A stretch of DNA of 53,241 nucleotides from assembly GCA_000432735.1 (NCBI GenBank), contig FR887736.1, positions 1 to 53,241 on the forward strand, in the 5' to 3' direction. Below are positions 53,185 through 53,241 of the stretch, in pieces. Under the pieces are notes generated by a model. That model searched no databases, was not told the origin of the DNA, and saw only the letters and a list, made by a program, of their open reading frames with translations. The stretch is from Bacteroides sp. CAG:443 (GTDB taxonomy: Bacteria; Bacteroidota; Bacteroidia; Bacteroidales; Bacteroidaceae). How positions within the stretch are numbered: position 1 is the first letter of the stretch; each line of letters starts with the position of its first letter. Made by a program: the position numbers and the translations under genes.

Positions 53185-53241
53185 GTTTTCCCCAAGCACG
53201 CAAAAAACGGCAAAATATTACCGTTTGAGGTGGAGCAAAAG

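Noticed and set aside
53002..53203. Minus-strand 65-residue frames over tRNA-Phe
   Set aside because: They are the reverse complement of the tRNA, whose cloverleaf is clear.

Overview
This 53 kb window is chromosomal DNA of a member of the Bacteroidales, most likely Bacteroides, Phocaeicola or a close relative. The evidence is gene content (split LysO exporter, DUF4491, GIN-domain protein, FimB/Mfa2-like lipoprotein, 8-TM FtsX-type permeases, NtrC-type regulator with a GSFTDA loop) and the recurring promoter element TAnnTTTG, paired with an upstream TTG about 19 bp away, in front of many genes. This is the Bacteroidetes primary sigma-factor signature. Almost all of it is core or near-core genome. 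No complete prophage, transposon, CRISPR-Cas locus or rRNA is visible.

Layout. 1-5.3 kb (minus): NUDIX hydrolase, a 1007-residue TPR lipoprotein-like or secreted protein, and an outer-membrane beta-barrel coupled to it by an ATGA overlap. 5.4-6.9 kb (plus): a small conserved protein, an Lrp/AsnC regulator and a DUF4491 membrane protein. 6.9-8.9 kb (minus): butyrate kinase and phosphotransbutyrylase. 9.0-10.7 kb (plus): an unusual fusion of a class-I glutaminase-like gamma-glutamyl hydrolase with an M19 dipeptidase. 11.0-12.3 kb: a surface lipoprotein. 12.4-15.4 kb: DUF3109 protein divergent from ahpC-ahpF, with an OxyR-like palindrome between them. 15.4-21.8 kb (mostly minus): bacterial PH-domain pair, gpmI, a secreted calcineurin-like phosphatase, rnhB. 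21.9-22.8 kb: LysO exporter in two overlapping genes.

23.2-33.4 kb (minus) is one long co-directional block, rimP-nusA-infB-cvpA-sufB-sufC-sufD-sufS. It joins ribosome maturation, transcription elongation and translation initiation to Fe-S cluster assembly, with a REP-like palindrome between infB and cvpA.

33.6-47.3 kb holds a small membrane-anchored protein, then a histidine kinase/sigma-54 response-regulator pair divergent from a six-gene operon: TolC, HlyD-type adaptor, GIN-domain protein and three FtsX-type permeases. A TGGCAC-N5-TTGA sigma-54 promoter and a 14-bp-arm palindrome (likely regulator site) sit in the shared intergenic region. No ABC ATPase is encoded in the operon. This is the most interesting regulated system in the window.

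47.7-52.4 kb (plus): sppA, lpxK, purine nucleoside phosphorylase, thiL. 52.4-53.2 kb: a gene-free stretch with an IS-end-like palindrome, three degenerate repeats with a 65-66 bp period, then tRNA-Phe and its terminator.

Three intergenic regions (10.8, 22.9 and 47.5 kb) share a repeat family: two TGTACA palindromes exactly 21 bp apart followed by an A-rich tract and a GTCGAGAC-like motif. All functional assignments rest on motif recognition by eye. No database search was run.
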